The notes below the pieces were generated by a model. That model had not been told where the DNA came from. It saw nothing but the letters and a program-made list of their open reading frames with translations, and searched no databases. A stretch of DNA of 64,000 nucleotides from assembly GCA_050944355.1 (NCBI GenBank), contig JBMNQX010000010.1, positions 3,789-67,788 of the forward strand, read 5' to 3'. The position numbers and the translations under genes are program-made. This document shows positions 40,589 through 49,463 of this stretch, piece by piece (the first letter of the stretch is position 1; each line of letters opens with the position of its first letter). The DNA comes from UBA4285 sp050944355. GTDB taxonomy: Bacteria; Bacillota; Clostridia; Lachnospirales; Lachnospiraceae.

Positions 40589-41128
40589 TTATTTCTTCCT
40601 GCTTTTTCTGGATTCCGACTGGTCCCCATCGCGAGGTCCCTTACCGCTTTCCAGCGCCATTTCAAGCGACTGTCTCTCTTCATCGCTGATATCCACTTTG
40701 CACTCTCCGTTCTTCACCTCGCGCGCAAATGTGAATGATCCGCTTGTCGCGTGCATTATGTTTAGGATAAACCCATTGTTGTTTTTGTCAAGAAGCGTGA
40801 CGGCAAAACTCAAATTTCCGCCATTCTCCTCATACGCGTTGTACTGCACAAACCCCACCTTCTGCAGGCATTTGTTCTGCTGCGCGTAAAGATCATTCAG
40901 TGAATTGCGATTTGCCTGCTGCATCTCGCGGATTTCCGCAATATCATCGAGACTGTCCGCGATCAGATGTTCGACCGATTTACCGTCCTCTCCCCGCATC
41001 AGGCGCGCCATACGGGCTCTTAGTTTGTTCTCTCTGGAGATCGCTACGGCGGCCATGCAGATTGAAATGATGGAAAGAGCGGCCAATACCACAATCAAGC
41101 CCAGCAATAAAAGATTTTGCATATCCAT
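40589..41128 (-). CDS. DUF4446 membrane-anchored protein
   Basis: 179 residues: one N-terminal membrane helix (about 5-30), a coiled-coil (about 35-85) and a beta-rich domain with KVGFVQYNAYEENGGNLSFAVTLLDKNNNGFIL, the core of DUF4446. It commonly follows parB in Clostridia, as here (abutting stop and start). Function unknown; the link with parB hints at a chromosome or cell-cycle role. Confidence 0.85.
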   Translation of the reverse strand: MDMQNLLLLGLIVVLAALSIISICMAAVAISRENKLRARMARLMRGEDGKSVEHLIADSLDDIAEIREMQQANRNSLNDLYAQQNKCLQKVGFVQYNAYEENGGNLSFAVTLLDKNNNGFILNIMHATSGSFTFAREVKNGECKVDISDEERQSLEMALESGKGPRDGDQSESRKSRKK

Positions 41129-42157
41129 TTATAAACTCTTCTTTCCTTCCTGTGTCAGCACCTGACAGATTCTCTCAAAATCTTCCTGGGAAAAGAAGCT
41201 TATTTCAATTTTTCCTTTGTTTTCACCGGATTCACGGATGTGGATTTTGCTTCCGAGCGCCTCGCCCAGCGTATCCTCATATTGTCTGAAATATGCTTCC
41301 CTGGCTGTATTTTTCTTCTTCTCCGGCCTCGGTGTCTGCATATTCTTTACCAGCCGCTCTGTCTCCCGCACAGAAAGCTTCTTCTCGATTACCTGAAGAG
41401 CCGCCTCGTACTGTTCATCTTTTGATTCGAGCCCCAGAAGCGCTCTTGCGTGACCTCCTGAAAGCGTTCCATCACTGACAAATTCCTGAACTCTCGGATC
41501 AAGCTTGAGCAGTCTGAGTGAGTTCGTGATGGCGACGCGTGATTTGGAAACCCGCTGCGCCACTTCATCCTGCTTCAGATTATATTCACGGATGAGCTGC
41601 TCATATCCGTTTGCCTCTTCAATCGGATTCAGGTCTTCGCGCTGAATATTTTCAATCAGAGCAATTTCCATCCGATTTCTGTCCGTGTATTCGCGCACAA
41701 GCACCGGAACTGTCTTCAGACCGGCCATTCTTGCCGCCCGCCATCTGCGTTCTCCGGCAATAATTTCATAAAAGTCGCCATTTTTCTGCACGATAAGCGG
41801 CTGTATCACACCGACATTTTTTATTGAATCCGCCAGCTCACGCAGAGAATCCTCGTCAAATGTTTTTCTCGGCTGATTTTTGTTCGGCTCGACCATAGAG
41901 ATCGGAACCATGATTTCGCCATTTTCAGCTGGTTTCCCGGTTTTTTCAACAGTTTCTGCAGCTTCATCCGGAACTGCTTCCTTGTTTTTCCTGTTGCGAG
42001 TGCCTGTCTTCGCAGTTTTTACTGATGAAGGCTCACCAGTCGTCTTACCTGTTTTTTCTCTGCTGGAAACCGGTTCCTCATCATCCAACGGCTGTGTCGG
42101 GATCAGTGCACCGAGTCCCCTTCCGAGTGCTGAATGTTTTGCTTTTTTTGCTGCCAT
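41129..42157 (-). CDS. parB: Chromosome-partitioning protein ParB (Spo0J)
   Basis: 342 residues from ATG 42157 (AAKKAKHSALGRGLGALIP). The ParB/CTPase domain has ENIQREDLNPIEEA and GERRWRAARMAGL; the helix-turn-helix DEVAQRVSKSRVAITNSLRLLKL reads parS. An Arg/Lys- and Thr-rich linker precedes the core. It loads at parS as a CTP-dependent clamp and works with ParA, encoded 10 bases upstream. Confidence 0.96.
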   Translation of the reverse strand: MAAKKAKHSALGRGLGALIPTQPLDDEEPVSSREKTGKTTGEPSSVKTAKTGTRNRKNKEAVPDEAAETVEKTGKPAENGEIMVPISMVEPNKNQPRKTFDEDSLRELADSIKNVGVIQPLIVQKNGDFYEIIAGERRWRAARMAGLKTVPVLVREYTDRNRMEIALIENIQREDLNPIEEANGYEQLIREYNLKQDEVAQRVSKSRVAITNSLRLLKLDPRVQEFVSDGTLSGGHARALLGLESKDEQYEAALQVIEKKLSVRETERLVKNMQTPRPEKKKNTAREAYFRQYEDTLGEALGSKIHIRESGENKGKIEISFFSQEDFERICQVLTQEGKKSL

Positions 42158-42167
42158 ATTTCCTGAT

Positions 42168-42938
42168 TTAATCCTTGAACTTTCTTCTGATAATCTCTTT
42201 TGCCAGTTTTTTATACGCAACCGCTCCCGCAGACTTCGGATCATACTCTGTGACCGGCATTCCATGGCTTGGCGCCTCGGCAAGCCGGATATTTCTCGGG
42301 ATAATTGTCCTGTAAATCTTCTGATTCAAATTGTCTTTTACATTTTCCACGACTTCAAGCGAAAGATTCGTCCGCGCGTCGTACATGGTAAATACAATGC
42401 CCTCAATCTTCAGCTTCGGATTTAATCCCCTCTGAACAAGTTCTATCGTCTGAATCAGCTGCGTCAGACCTTCCAATGCATAATACTCGCATTGAATCGG
42501 CACCAGCACGGTATCGGCCGCCGTCAGCGCATTGACTGTAAGCATATTCAGGGATGGCGGACAATCCATAAGAATAAAATCATACTGATCTCTGACTGCT
42601 TCAATAGCATTTTTCAGCAGAAATTCCCGCTTTTCAATATTAATAAGTTCAATCTCAGCGCCTGCCAGATTCACATTGGAGGGAATCAGGTCAAGATTTT
42701 TATAGACGTCTCTGCAAATGCAGTCGTTGATTTCACATTCACCGAGAAGCAATTCATAAATCGTATTTTCTGTTTGATCCTTGTCGACACCAAAGCCGCT
42801 TGTTGTATTTCCCTGCGGATCAACATCAACAACAAGCACCTTTTTGCCTGCATCAGCGAGACAAGCCGCAAGATTTATAGACGTTGTTGTTTTTCCAACA
42901 CCGCCTTTCTGATTTGTGATCGCTATTATTCTCTTCAT
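42168..42938 (-). CDS. parA: Chromosome-partitioning ATPase ParA (Soj)
   Basis: 256 residues. Deviant Walker A KGGVGKTTTSINLA (10-23), Walker B DVDPQGNTTSGFG, DCPPSLNMLTVNAL. Its size is that of Soj-type chromosomal ParA without an N-terminal DNA-binding domain. First gene of parA-parB-DUF4446-serS. It separates origins with ParB and modulates DnaA in Bacillota. Confidence 0.97.
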   Translation of the reverse strand: MKRIIAITNQKGGVGKTTTSINLAACLADAGKKVLVVDVDPQGNTTSGFGVDKDQTENTIYELLLGECEINDCICRDVYKNLDLIPSNVNLAGAEIELINIEKREFLLKNAIEAVRDQYDFILMDCPPSLNMLTVNALTAADTVLVPIQCEYYALEGLTQLIQTIELVQRGLNPKLKIEGIVFTMYDARTNLSLEVVENVKDNLNQKIYRTIIPRNIRLAEAPSHGMPVTEYDPKSAGAVAYKKLAKEIIRRKFKD

Positions 42939-42972
42939 TCTGTATCTTTATTCCTGCTGAAACCAAAGAGAA

Positions 42973-42988
42973 TGTTTCACGTGAAACA
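42973..42988. promoter_or_regulatory. parS site 1
   Basis: Exact TGTTTCACGTGAAACA, the conserved ParB-binding palindrome, inside a perfect 26-base palindrome; 35 bases upstream of parA. Confidence 0.97.
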
Positions 42989-43007
42989 TTCTCGGGACAA
43001 AAATCAA

Positions 43008-43023
43008 TGTTTCACGTGAAACA
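43008..43023. promoter_or_regulatory. parS site 2
   Basis: Exact TGTTTCACGTGAAACA inside a perfect 30-base palindrome; 19 bases separate it from site 1. Confidence 0.97.
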
Positions 43024-43043
43024 TTGATTTGGCTGTTCAGAAA

Positions 43044-43059
43044 TGTTTCACGTGAAACA
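43044..43059. promoter_or_regulatory. parS site 3
   Basis: Exact TGTTTCACGTGAAACA; flanks only extend the palindrome by one base each side. A degenerate fourth copy (12 of 16 matches) follows at 43076-43091. Confidence 0.97.
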
Positions 43060-43245
43060 TCGTCTGTCTCCGTGATACTTCACGAAAAACATTTCTGATG
43101 TTTATTATAACATCTCTTTTGTGAATGCGTTCATAGATACGAAGATTATCCGTAATAAAATTCTGCTCTTAACTGCTATCGTTTCCCGGTAATACAATAT
43201 CGCAGACTTATCTGCTTTCTGGTGACACATTTGTAATATGTGCAA

Positions 43246-43274
43246 TTGCAAACTTTTTTCTTCGCTTCTATAAT
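43246..43274 (+). promoter_or_regulatory. Promoter of the alpha/beta hydrolase gene
   Basis: TTGCAA (43246-43251), 17-base spacer, TATAAT (43269-43274), 51 bases before the ATG. Confidence 0.75.
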
Positions 43275-43325
43275 AAATGAATCAATGATTGTGATTGCTT
43301 CTGCATTTACAGGGAAGGATGCCAT

Positions 43326-44264
43326 ATGAATAAGAAAACAAAAAGAAATCTTTTCTTTCTGACGGGCGGTATAACAGCTCTTGCACTTCTAAACCGCTAT
43401 TTTGAAAACTCCGTAAAAAGCGAGGATGGCGTTGACGATCCTCTTCAGCGCACCTGGTATTTCCGGGACTTTGCCATACGCTATTCTGTCATGGGAGAAG
43501 GAAAGCCAATTCTCATGGTTCATGATATCGGCGGTCATTCTTCTTCGATCGAATGGCTCGAAACAGCTCCGATTCTTGCCCGCAAATATAAAGTTTATAC
43601 TCTCGACCTGATTGGATTTGGGTTTTCCGACAAACCGGTTATGACATACACTGGTTATCTGTTTACCGATCTGCTTGTCGCTTTCATAAAAGAAGTTATT
43701 GGAGAAAAAACAGATGTCATTGCTTCCGGACAATCCGCTGGAATTGCTCTGTCCGTAAAGAAAATCCTGCCGGATCAGGTTGGAAAAATTATTCTGGTTA
43801 ATCCCTCTTCGCCCGTTCTGCACCAGCCCACGGAAGGTATACACCGCGCTATCCGCTCCGTATATCGGATTCCTGTGATCGGCACAGTGTTTTACAACCT
43901 CACTTTCAGCCGTCTGAGAATGGAAGGAGCGCAGCCGGTCAAGATGTTCTATCGTCCGCAGAATGTTTCAAAGAAGCTGATCCACGCATTTTACAGGAAT
44001 TCGCGCCGTCATGAAAAAGGCGCTATTTCCGTGTTCACAAGCAGAATCAACAATCTCTTTGCCGTTCCGACTGCACGCTTTGCCAAAGACATTGACGATC
44101 TGACCATAATCTATGGAAAATATAATCTCAAGGAATTCCCGATCCTTCACAAATACAAGAATCTGAATTATCACATTCTGTTCGCTCCGATCGATGATTC
44201 CCGTCAGATGCCGCAGATCGAAATGCCTGATGTTTTTGCTGCACAGGTAGAGGCAGTTCTCTGA
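43326..44264 (+). CDS. Membrane-anchored alpha/beta hydrolase
   Basis: 312 residues. An N-terminal basic-hydrophobic segment (KKTKRNLFFLTGGITALALLN) is a signal anchor. The hydrolase fold has an oxyanion region MVHDIGGHSSS, DLIGFGFSDKP and the nucleophile elbow GQSAG (Ser about 138). An acid (Asp about 259) and a late His are less clear: the C-terminal catalytic His may be the one in YHILFAP (about 288) or absent. Substrate unknown. It lies alone between the parS cluster and rsmG. Confidence 0.75.
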   Translation: MNKKTKRNLFFLTGGITALALLNRYFENSVKSEDGVDDPLQRTWYFRDFAIRYSVMGEGKPILMVHDIGGHSSSIEWLETAPILARKYKVYTLDLIGFGFSDKPVMTYTGYLFTDLLVAFIKEVIGEKTDVIASGQSAGIALSVKKILPDQVGKIILVNPSSPVLHQPTEGIHRAIRSVYRIPVIGTVFYNLTFSRLRMEGAQPVKMFYRPQNVSKKLIHAFYRNSRRHEKGAISVFTSRINNLFAVPTARFAKDIDDLTIIYGKYNLKEFPILHKYKNLNYHILFAPIDDSRQMPQIEMPDVFAAQVEAVL

Positions 44265-44298
44265 ATCATAACTGTTTACCCGTGCATACTGAATTGCA

Positions 44299-44335
44299 AA
44301 AGACCGGCAGAGATAATATGTCTCTGCCGGTCTTT
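44299..44335. terminator. Bidirectional terminator between the hydrolase gene and rsmG
   Basis: AAAGACCGGCAGAGA paired with TCTCTGCCGGTCTTT, 15-bp perfect stem with a 7-base loop, A/T tracts on both sides; fits the convergent genes flanking it. Confidence 0.88.
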
Positions 44336-44380
44336 GTTGTCATATGTCGTATCGTCTCAGATCACAGGAAAAGCAGAAAA

Positions 44381-45109
44381 TCAAAGCGGTTTATTCTTTG
44401 GTGTTCCCGCCTTTCTCGGGTACGCTTTCGGTGTTTTTGCACATTTCCGGATGAAAATAATCGTTCTTTGCACATCTGTGTCCGGAAGTGTGAATTCCTG
44501 TGTGGAAATCACCTGGCCGCCCAAAATTTTCAACGCCTTTTCAGCTGATTTTATTTCCTCATCAGCAGTCGCCGTTTTATATGCCGCAAAAATGCCGCCG
44601 ATCTTTACATAAGGAAGACAGTATTCCGCAAGAACCGGAAGTGCGGCTACAGCTCTCGACACAGCCACGTCAAATGTCTCGCGCAGCTTCGGATCTCTCG
44701 CGCCGTCTTCTGCTCTTGCGTGGATGAGCTGTGTTTCTTTGAGATTTTCGTCCTGAATGACAGAGGCAAGAAAATTAAGCCGTTTGTTCAAAGAATCGAG
44801 CAATGTAAGACGGAGCTCCGGCATCACGATCTTTAGCGGGATTCCGGGAAATCCGGCTCCCGTTCCGACATCGATTATACGGCAGGACGGCGGAAGAGCA
44901 ACACCTGCCTTTTTCGCAGCCGGAATCAGGCTCAGACTGTCCAGAAAATGAAGCGTGTAAACATCCTTTTTCTTCGTGATTGCAGTCAGATTCATCACCT
45001 TGTTGGTTTCGACAAGCTGCATATAATAGGCTTCAAACATCTCCATCTGACGCGAGGTCAAATCAATGCCGAATTTTAGTACTTCCCTTTTAAATTCCGT
45101 CTCGCACAT
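44381..45109 (-). CDS. rsmG: 16S rRNA (guanine-527-N7)-methyltransferase RsmG
   Basis: 242 residues. SAM-binding motif IIDVGTGAGFPGIPLKI (about 77-93), followed by LTLLDSLNKRLNFL and VSRAVAALPVLAEYC. Methylates G527 of 16S rRNA. Its ATG abuts the mnmG stop, the usual mnmE-mnmG-rsmG order. Confidence 0.97.
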   Translation of the reverse strand: MCETEFKREVLKFGIDLTSRQMEMFEAYYMQLVETNKVMNLTAITKKKDVYTLHFLDSLSLIPAAKKAGVALPPSCRIIDVGTGAGFPGIPLKIVMPELRLTLLDSLNKRLNFLASVIQDENLKETQLIHARAEDGARDPKLRETFDVAVSRAVAALPVLAEYCLPYVKIGGIFAAYKTATADEEIKSAEKALKILGGQVISTQEFTLPDTDVQRTIIFIRKCAKTPKAYPRKAGTPKNKPL

Positions 45110-47008
45110 TCAGTTTCTGCTCCTGCTTCTGCTGGTCTTTTCAAGGTAAATAAGCAAAACCGAGATATCAGCCGGTGAGACGCCTGAAATCCGGGAAGCC
45201 TGACCGATTGAACGCGGCCGCATGGCTGAAAGCTTCTGCATGGCCTCGATTCTGAGCCCGTAAACTTCTTTGTAGTTGATATCCTCTGGAATCAGCCGTT
45301 TTTCAAGTTTCTCAAAATGAGAGACCTGGATCTGCTGTCTCTTGATATATCCTTCATATTTTATCTGGATATTCACTTCCTCTTTCACAGCATCCGGAAG
45401 TTTCGGCCTTTCCGGGTCAATCGCGGCCAGCTTCTCATATGAGAGCTCCGGACGGCGGATCAGTTCCGCGAGAGTCGTGCCATTGTCAAGAGGATGACTT
45501 CCGTTTTTCTCAAGAAGTTCTTCGACTTCCGGTTTTGTTCCGATATTTACGTGAGTGACGCGGTCAATCTCCCGGCGGATTTCTTCCTGCTTTTCATCCG
45601 TCAGCTTCATGCGCTCATCTGATATAAGTCCGATGGCATGTCCGTACCGTGTCAGACGCGCGTCGGCATTATCCTGCCGCAGAAGCAGGCGATACTCGGC
45701 ACGCGACGTCATCATGCGGTAAGGTTCAAGCGTCTGTTTGGTCACGAGATCATCAATCAGCACGCCGATATATCCTTCCGAGCGGCTGATTATCAGCGGC
45801 TGTCTGCCCCTGACAAATTGCGCCGCGTTGATGCCGGCGATGATTCCCTGGGCGGCTGCTTCCTCGTAACCGGAGCTCCCGTTGATCTGTCCTGCCGCGA
45901 AAAGTCCTTTGATATTCTTGAATTCAAGACTTTCCTTCAGTTGCGTAGCGTCGATGCAGTCATACTCGATCGCATAGGCGTTGCGGACAATCCGGGCGTG
46001 TTCCAGTCCTGCCACAGAATGAATCATCGCATACTGGACATCTTCCGGCATCGATGAGGAAAACCCGCTCAGATACATTTCATTTGTGTATAACCCTTCC
46101 GGCTCAATGAATATCTGATGGCGGTCTTTGTCGGCAAATTTCATCACTTTGTCTTCGATAGACGGACAATAACGCGGCCCGGTCGCATGAATACGCCCGG
46201 AGTAGAGAGGACTCCTGTCTATATTATCTCGTATAATTTTGTGTGTTTCAGTATTTGTATACGTGAGCCAGCACGAAACCTGTTTTTTCTGAATCGATTC
46301 CGGATCCGTTGTAAAGGAAAACGGCACAATTCTCTCGTCTCCAAACTGTTCTGTCATCTTTGAAAAGTCTATGGAACGCCTGTCAACGCGCGCCGGAGTG
46401 CCTGTTTTGAAACGGCGGATACTGATGTCGGCGGCTAAAAGAGAATCCGTCAGATGGTTGGCGGCCATCAGTCCGTTCGGTCCGGTGTGATAGCTTGTCT
46501 CTCCGAAAATACAGCGGGACTTAAGATACACACCTGTCGCGAGTACCACCGCCTTAGCGTAACAGATACCTCCTGAAAGTGTCCGCACACCGACAACACG
46601 GCCGTGTTCAATCAGAAGATCGGCCACTTCCGCCTGTCTCACGAACAGATGATCCGTATTCTCAAGAACTTTTCTCATCCGTCCGCTGTACGCCTGTTTG
46701 TCAGCCTGTGCGCGCAGCGAATGAACGGCCGGCCCTTTCGAAGCGTTCAGCATCTTGCTCTGAATAAATGTCGCGTCGATATTCTTTCCCATTTCGCCGC
46801 CAAGTGCGTCAACTTCGCGGACCAGATGACCTTTGCTGGTTCCTCCGACATTCGGATTGCACGGCATCATGGCAATACTGTCACAGCTTACGGTAAAACA
46901 GATCGTATCAAGACCAAGTCTGGCACAGGCCAGAGCCGCCTCGCAGCCCGCATGGCCTGCTCCGACAACCACCACGTCCCAGTATTCTTCTATATATTGC
47001 TTTTCCAT
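45110..47008 (-). CDS. mnmG: tRNA uridine-5-carboxymethylaminomethyl modification enzyme MnmG (GidA)
   Basis: 632 residues from the ATG at 47008 with GAGG 6 bases upstream (an ATG 12 bases earlier overlaps the mnmE stop). FAD motif VVGAGHAGCEAALA, GTSKGHLVREVDALGGEMG, GTPARVDRRSIDF and the C-terminal domain RPRSIGQASRISGVSPADISVLLIYLE. With MnmE it makes the cmnm5 group on U34 of several tRNAs. Confidence 0.97.
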   Translation of the reverse strand: MEKQYIEEYWDVVVVGAGHAGCEAALACARLGLDTICFTVSCDSIAMMPCNPNVGGTSKGHLVREVDALGGEMGKNIDATFIQSKMLNASKGPAVHSLRAQADKQAYSGRMRKVLENTDHLFVRQAEVADLLIEHGRVVGVRTLSGGICYAKAVVLATGVYLKSRCIFGETSYHTGPNGLMAANHLTDSLLAADISIRRFKTGTPARVDRRSIDFSKMTEQFGDERIVPFSFTTDPESIQKKQVSCWLTYTNTETHKIIRDNIDRSPLYSGRIHATGPRYCPSIEDKVMKFADKDRHQIFIEPEGLYTNEMYLSGFSSSMPEDVQYAMIHSVAGLEHARIVRNAYAIEYDCIDATQLKESLEFKNIKGLFAAGQINGSSGYEEAAAQGIIAGINAAQFVRGRQPLIISRSEGYIGVLIDDLVTKQTLEPYRMMTSRAEYRLLLRQDNADARLTRYGHAIGLISDERMKLTDEKQEEIRREIDRVTHVNIGTKPEVEELLEKNGSHPLDNGTTLAELIRRPELSYEKLAAIDPERPKLPDAVKEEVNIQIKYEGYIKRQQIQVSHFEKLEKRLIPEDINYKEVYGLRIEAMQKLSAMRPRSIGQASRISGVSPADISVLLIYLEKTSRSRSRN

Positions 47009-47016
47009 GCTGTTCC

Positions 47017-48399
47017 TCATTTTCCCATGCAGAACTTTGAGAAGATCCGGTCAGCCAGATCGTCTTCAATTTCCCTGCCCAGTATGGTCCCAAGCGAAGT
47101 ATAAGCTCCCATCAGGTCAATCGTAAAGAAGTCTTCGCTCATCCCGGCCCGGATGGATTCCATTACATTGTCCAGGCTCTTCTCTGCCTCCATCAGCAGG
47201 TACTTGTGCCGCTCGCTGGTGATGATAACCTGATCGTTGGCTTTGAGATTTCCGGACGCGAATTTGTCCGTGAGCGTTTTCTTTAATTCTTCCAGGCCAT
47301 CCCCTGTCTTTGCCGAAAATGAAATCACGGGCGCTGCTATCCGTCTTTTTATGTCATCTTCCGTGACTTTTTGAACGAGATCGCTCTTGTTCAGCAGTGC
47401 GATGCAGTAAACACCGCTCTCCTGTATTTTCTGCATAATTTCATCGTCTTCTTTTCCGATAGGCTGGCTCGAATCGACGACATAAAGAATCAGGTCGGCA
47501 TCCTTCACGGCTCCCCATGCACGGTTTACTCCGATTTTCTCGACGACATCCGCCGTCTCTCGGATGCCGGCCGTATCCATCAGCAGGAGAGAGAGTCCAT
47601 TTACCATGACGGTCTCTTCGAGAATATCGCGCGTCGTGCCTGCCACGTCTGTCACAATAGCGCGGTCTGCCCCGGAAAGAAGATTCATCAGAGAAGATTT
47701 TCCGGCGTTTGTTCGTCCGAGAATGACTGTCCGGATGCCTTCCTTGAGAATACGGCCTTCATCCGCATGACTGATCAGATTTTTGATCTGATTCTGCCAG
47801 CGGACTACATCTTTTTCGAGAACTTCTCCGTAATTTTCCAGTTCCATGTGCTCCGGATCGTCCAGTGCCGCCTCGATCCGGGCGGTGTGATCCAGAATCT
47901 CGTCCCGGATTCTTTCCAGTTCCTTTGAGAGACGGCCGTCCAGCTGTGACACAGAAGCCTGAATCGCCCATGAGTTTTTTGCATTGATCAGATCCATCAC
48001 GGCTTCTGCCTGTGACAGATCGATCCGTCCATTTAAGAATGCTCTCCTGGTAAATTCTCCCGGCTGCGCGGGTCTTGCGCCGGCCGATATCAGAGAGGCC
48101 AGAACTTTTTTCTGAACGAGGATACCGCCGTGGCAGTTGAATTCCACGACATCTTCGCGCGTATAGGTGTGTGGCGCTCTCATCACGCTGACCAGGCATT
48201 CATCGCATTCCTGCCCGTTTTCGTCGAGCGCCCGCCCGTAGTGAAGCGTGTGAGAAGCAGCATCCGAAAGTTTTTTTCCGGACGGTGATACAAAAATCCG
48301 ATCGGCGATGGCAATGGCGTTTTCTCCGCTCATCCGGATAATGCCGATACCTGCCGGGCCGGACAGATTTGTTGAAATCGCTGCAATCGTATCTTCCAT
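47017..48399 (-). CDS. mnmE: tRNA modification GTPase MnmE (TrmE)
   Basis: 460 residues from ATG 48399. N-terminal tetrahydrofolate-binding domain (GPAGIGIIRMSG ... EFTRRAFLNGRIDLSQAEAV), G domain with G1 GRTNAGKSS, G3 DTAGIRET, G4 NKSD, and C-terminal FCMGK where most homologues end CIGK; the Cys is kept. Partner of MnmG. A strong hairpin precedes it. Confidence 0.97.
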   Translation of the reverse strand: MEDTIAAISTNLSGPAGIGIIRMSGENAIAIADRIFVSPSGKKLSDAASHTLHYGRALDENGQECDECLVSVMRAPHTYTREDVVEFNCHGGILVQKKVLASLISAGARPAQPGEFTRRAFLNGRIDLSQAEAVMDLINAKNSWAIQASVSQLDGRLSKELERIRDEILDHTARIEAALDDPEHMELENYGEVLEKDVVRWQNQIKNLISHADEGRILKEGIRTVILGRTNAGKSSLMNLLSGADRAIVTDVAGTTRDILEETVMVNGLSLLLMDTAGIRETADVVEKIGVNRAWGAVKDADLILYVVDSSQPIGKEDDEIMQKIQESGVYCIALLNKSDLVQKVTEDDIKRRIAAPVISFSAKTGDGLEELKKTLTDKFASGNLKANDQVIITSERHKYLLMEAEKSLDNVMESIRAGMSEDFFTIDLMGAYTSLGTILGREIEDDLADRIFSKFCMGK

Positions 48400-48408
48400 A
48401 TACAAAAT

Positions 48409-48435
48409 CCGCCGTCAGAAAAATTCTGACGGCGG
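48409..48435 (-). terminator. Hairpin between jag and mnmE (attenuator or partial terminator)
   Basis: Perfect 12-bp stem CCGCCGTCAGAA / TTCTGACGGCGG with a 3-base loop, followed on the minus strand by ATTTTG. It ends 9 bases before the mnmE start and its 3' arm (GGCGG) is the only ribosome-site-like sequence, so it could end part of the transcripts or limit mnmE translation. Confidence 0.6.
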
Positions 48436-48446
48436 CTCCAAAATCA

Positions 48447-49442
48447 TCATTCCTGTTCTTCTTTTTTCACTCTGTCTCTGTCAGACGGACGGCGATTCGC
48501 AGCCTTTGTTCTGTCGATAAAAATCACGACGTGACGATATGGCTCTTCGCCCTCGCTCTTTGTGGAAACATATCGGTCATTCTGCAGAGCTGAGTGAATG
48601 ATTCTTCTCTCATACGGATTCATCGGCTCGAGTTCAACCGGATGACCTGTGCGCTTTGCCTTGCCGGCCATATTGCGCGCAAGGCCCTTCAGTGTTTCCT
48701 CCCGTCTGTGACGGTAGTTTTCCGTATCCAGTTTGATGCGGATGTACTTCTCTCTGCCTTTATTTACGACAAGAGAAGTCAGATACTGAAGTGAATCCAG
48801 TGTTTGTCCGCGTTTTCCGATCATGATGCCGGTGTTGTCGCCTTCTATATCGACGACAACGGTATTGTCGCTCTCATACGAGAATGTAATTGTCTCTTTG
48901 AGCCCGATCGACTGAAAGATGGCGCCGAGAAAATCTGTCACCCTTTTCTCAATTTCTTCGTGAGAAAGCTGTCTCTTTTCTGTTTTTGCAGGGGCAGAAG
49001 CACTTTCCGCCGCGGAAGTCTTCTGTGTCTGCTTTTCTTCTGTTTCGGTCCTGACAGCTGTCTTGACTTTTGCGCTCTTTGGTGCCGCAGCTTTTTCCGG
49101 AGAGGTTTTCTTTGTGTTGTTTTCCTTCTTCTGCTGCGGAGCCGGTCTGGAAGACTGTTCTTCTGTTTTCTTTTCCGGTTCACCCGCGGCTTCAGCTGTC
49201 GTTCTTGCTGTTATTTCTTTTACTTTTTTGTAAGCTTCCTGATGACGCCTGTCATCAGCCAGCTCTTCGTCAGATTTTTCCCAGGCTGAGATCTTTGCCG
49301 GTTTGGCGAAAAGCCCCAGAATTCCAGTACTTCCCTGCTCAAGAACTTCATAGGCAAGACGATCCGAAGAAATTCCAAGCTGGATGCAGGCTTCCGTAAC
49401 AGCGTCTTCCACTGTCTTTCCTGTTACTTCTATTTTCTTCAT
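48447..49442 (-). CDS. jag: RNA-binding protein Jag/KhpB (SpoIIIJ-associated)
   Basis: 331 residues. Jag-N domain at 1-52 (KKIEVTGKTVEDAVTEACIQLGISSDRLAYEVL ... GLFAKPAKI), a charged low-complexity linker (about 60-160), KH domain (IMIGKRGQTLDSLQYLTSLVVN, about 206-227) and C-terminal R3H domain (NPYERRIIHSAL). Binds RNA and helps control cell division and elongation. Directly downstream of yidC as usual. Confidence 0.95.
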   Translation of the reverse strand: MKKIEVTGKTVEDAVTEACIQLGISSDRLAYEVLEQGSTGILGLFAKPAKISAWEKSDEELADDRRHQEAYKKVKEITARTTAEAAGEPEKKTEEQSSRPAPQQKKENNTKKTSPEKAAAPKSAKVKTAVRTETEEKQTQKTSAAESASAPAKTEKRQLSHEEIEKRVTDFLGAIFQSIGLKETITFSYESDNTVVVDIEGDNTGIMIGKRGQTLDSLQYLTSLVVNKGREKYIRIKLDTENYRHRREETLKGLARNMAGKAKRTGHPVELEPMNPYERRIIHSALQNDRYVSTKSEGEEPYRHVVIFIDRTKAANRRPSDRDRVKKEEQE

Positions 49443-49463
49443 GTTATTCAGTCCCGTTATGTA

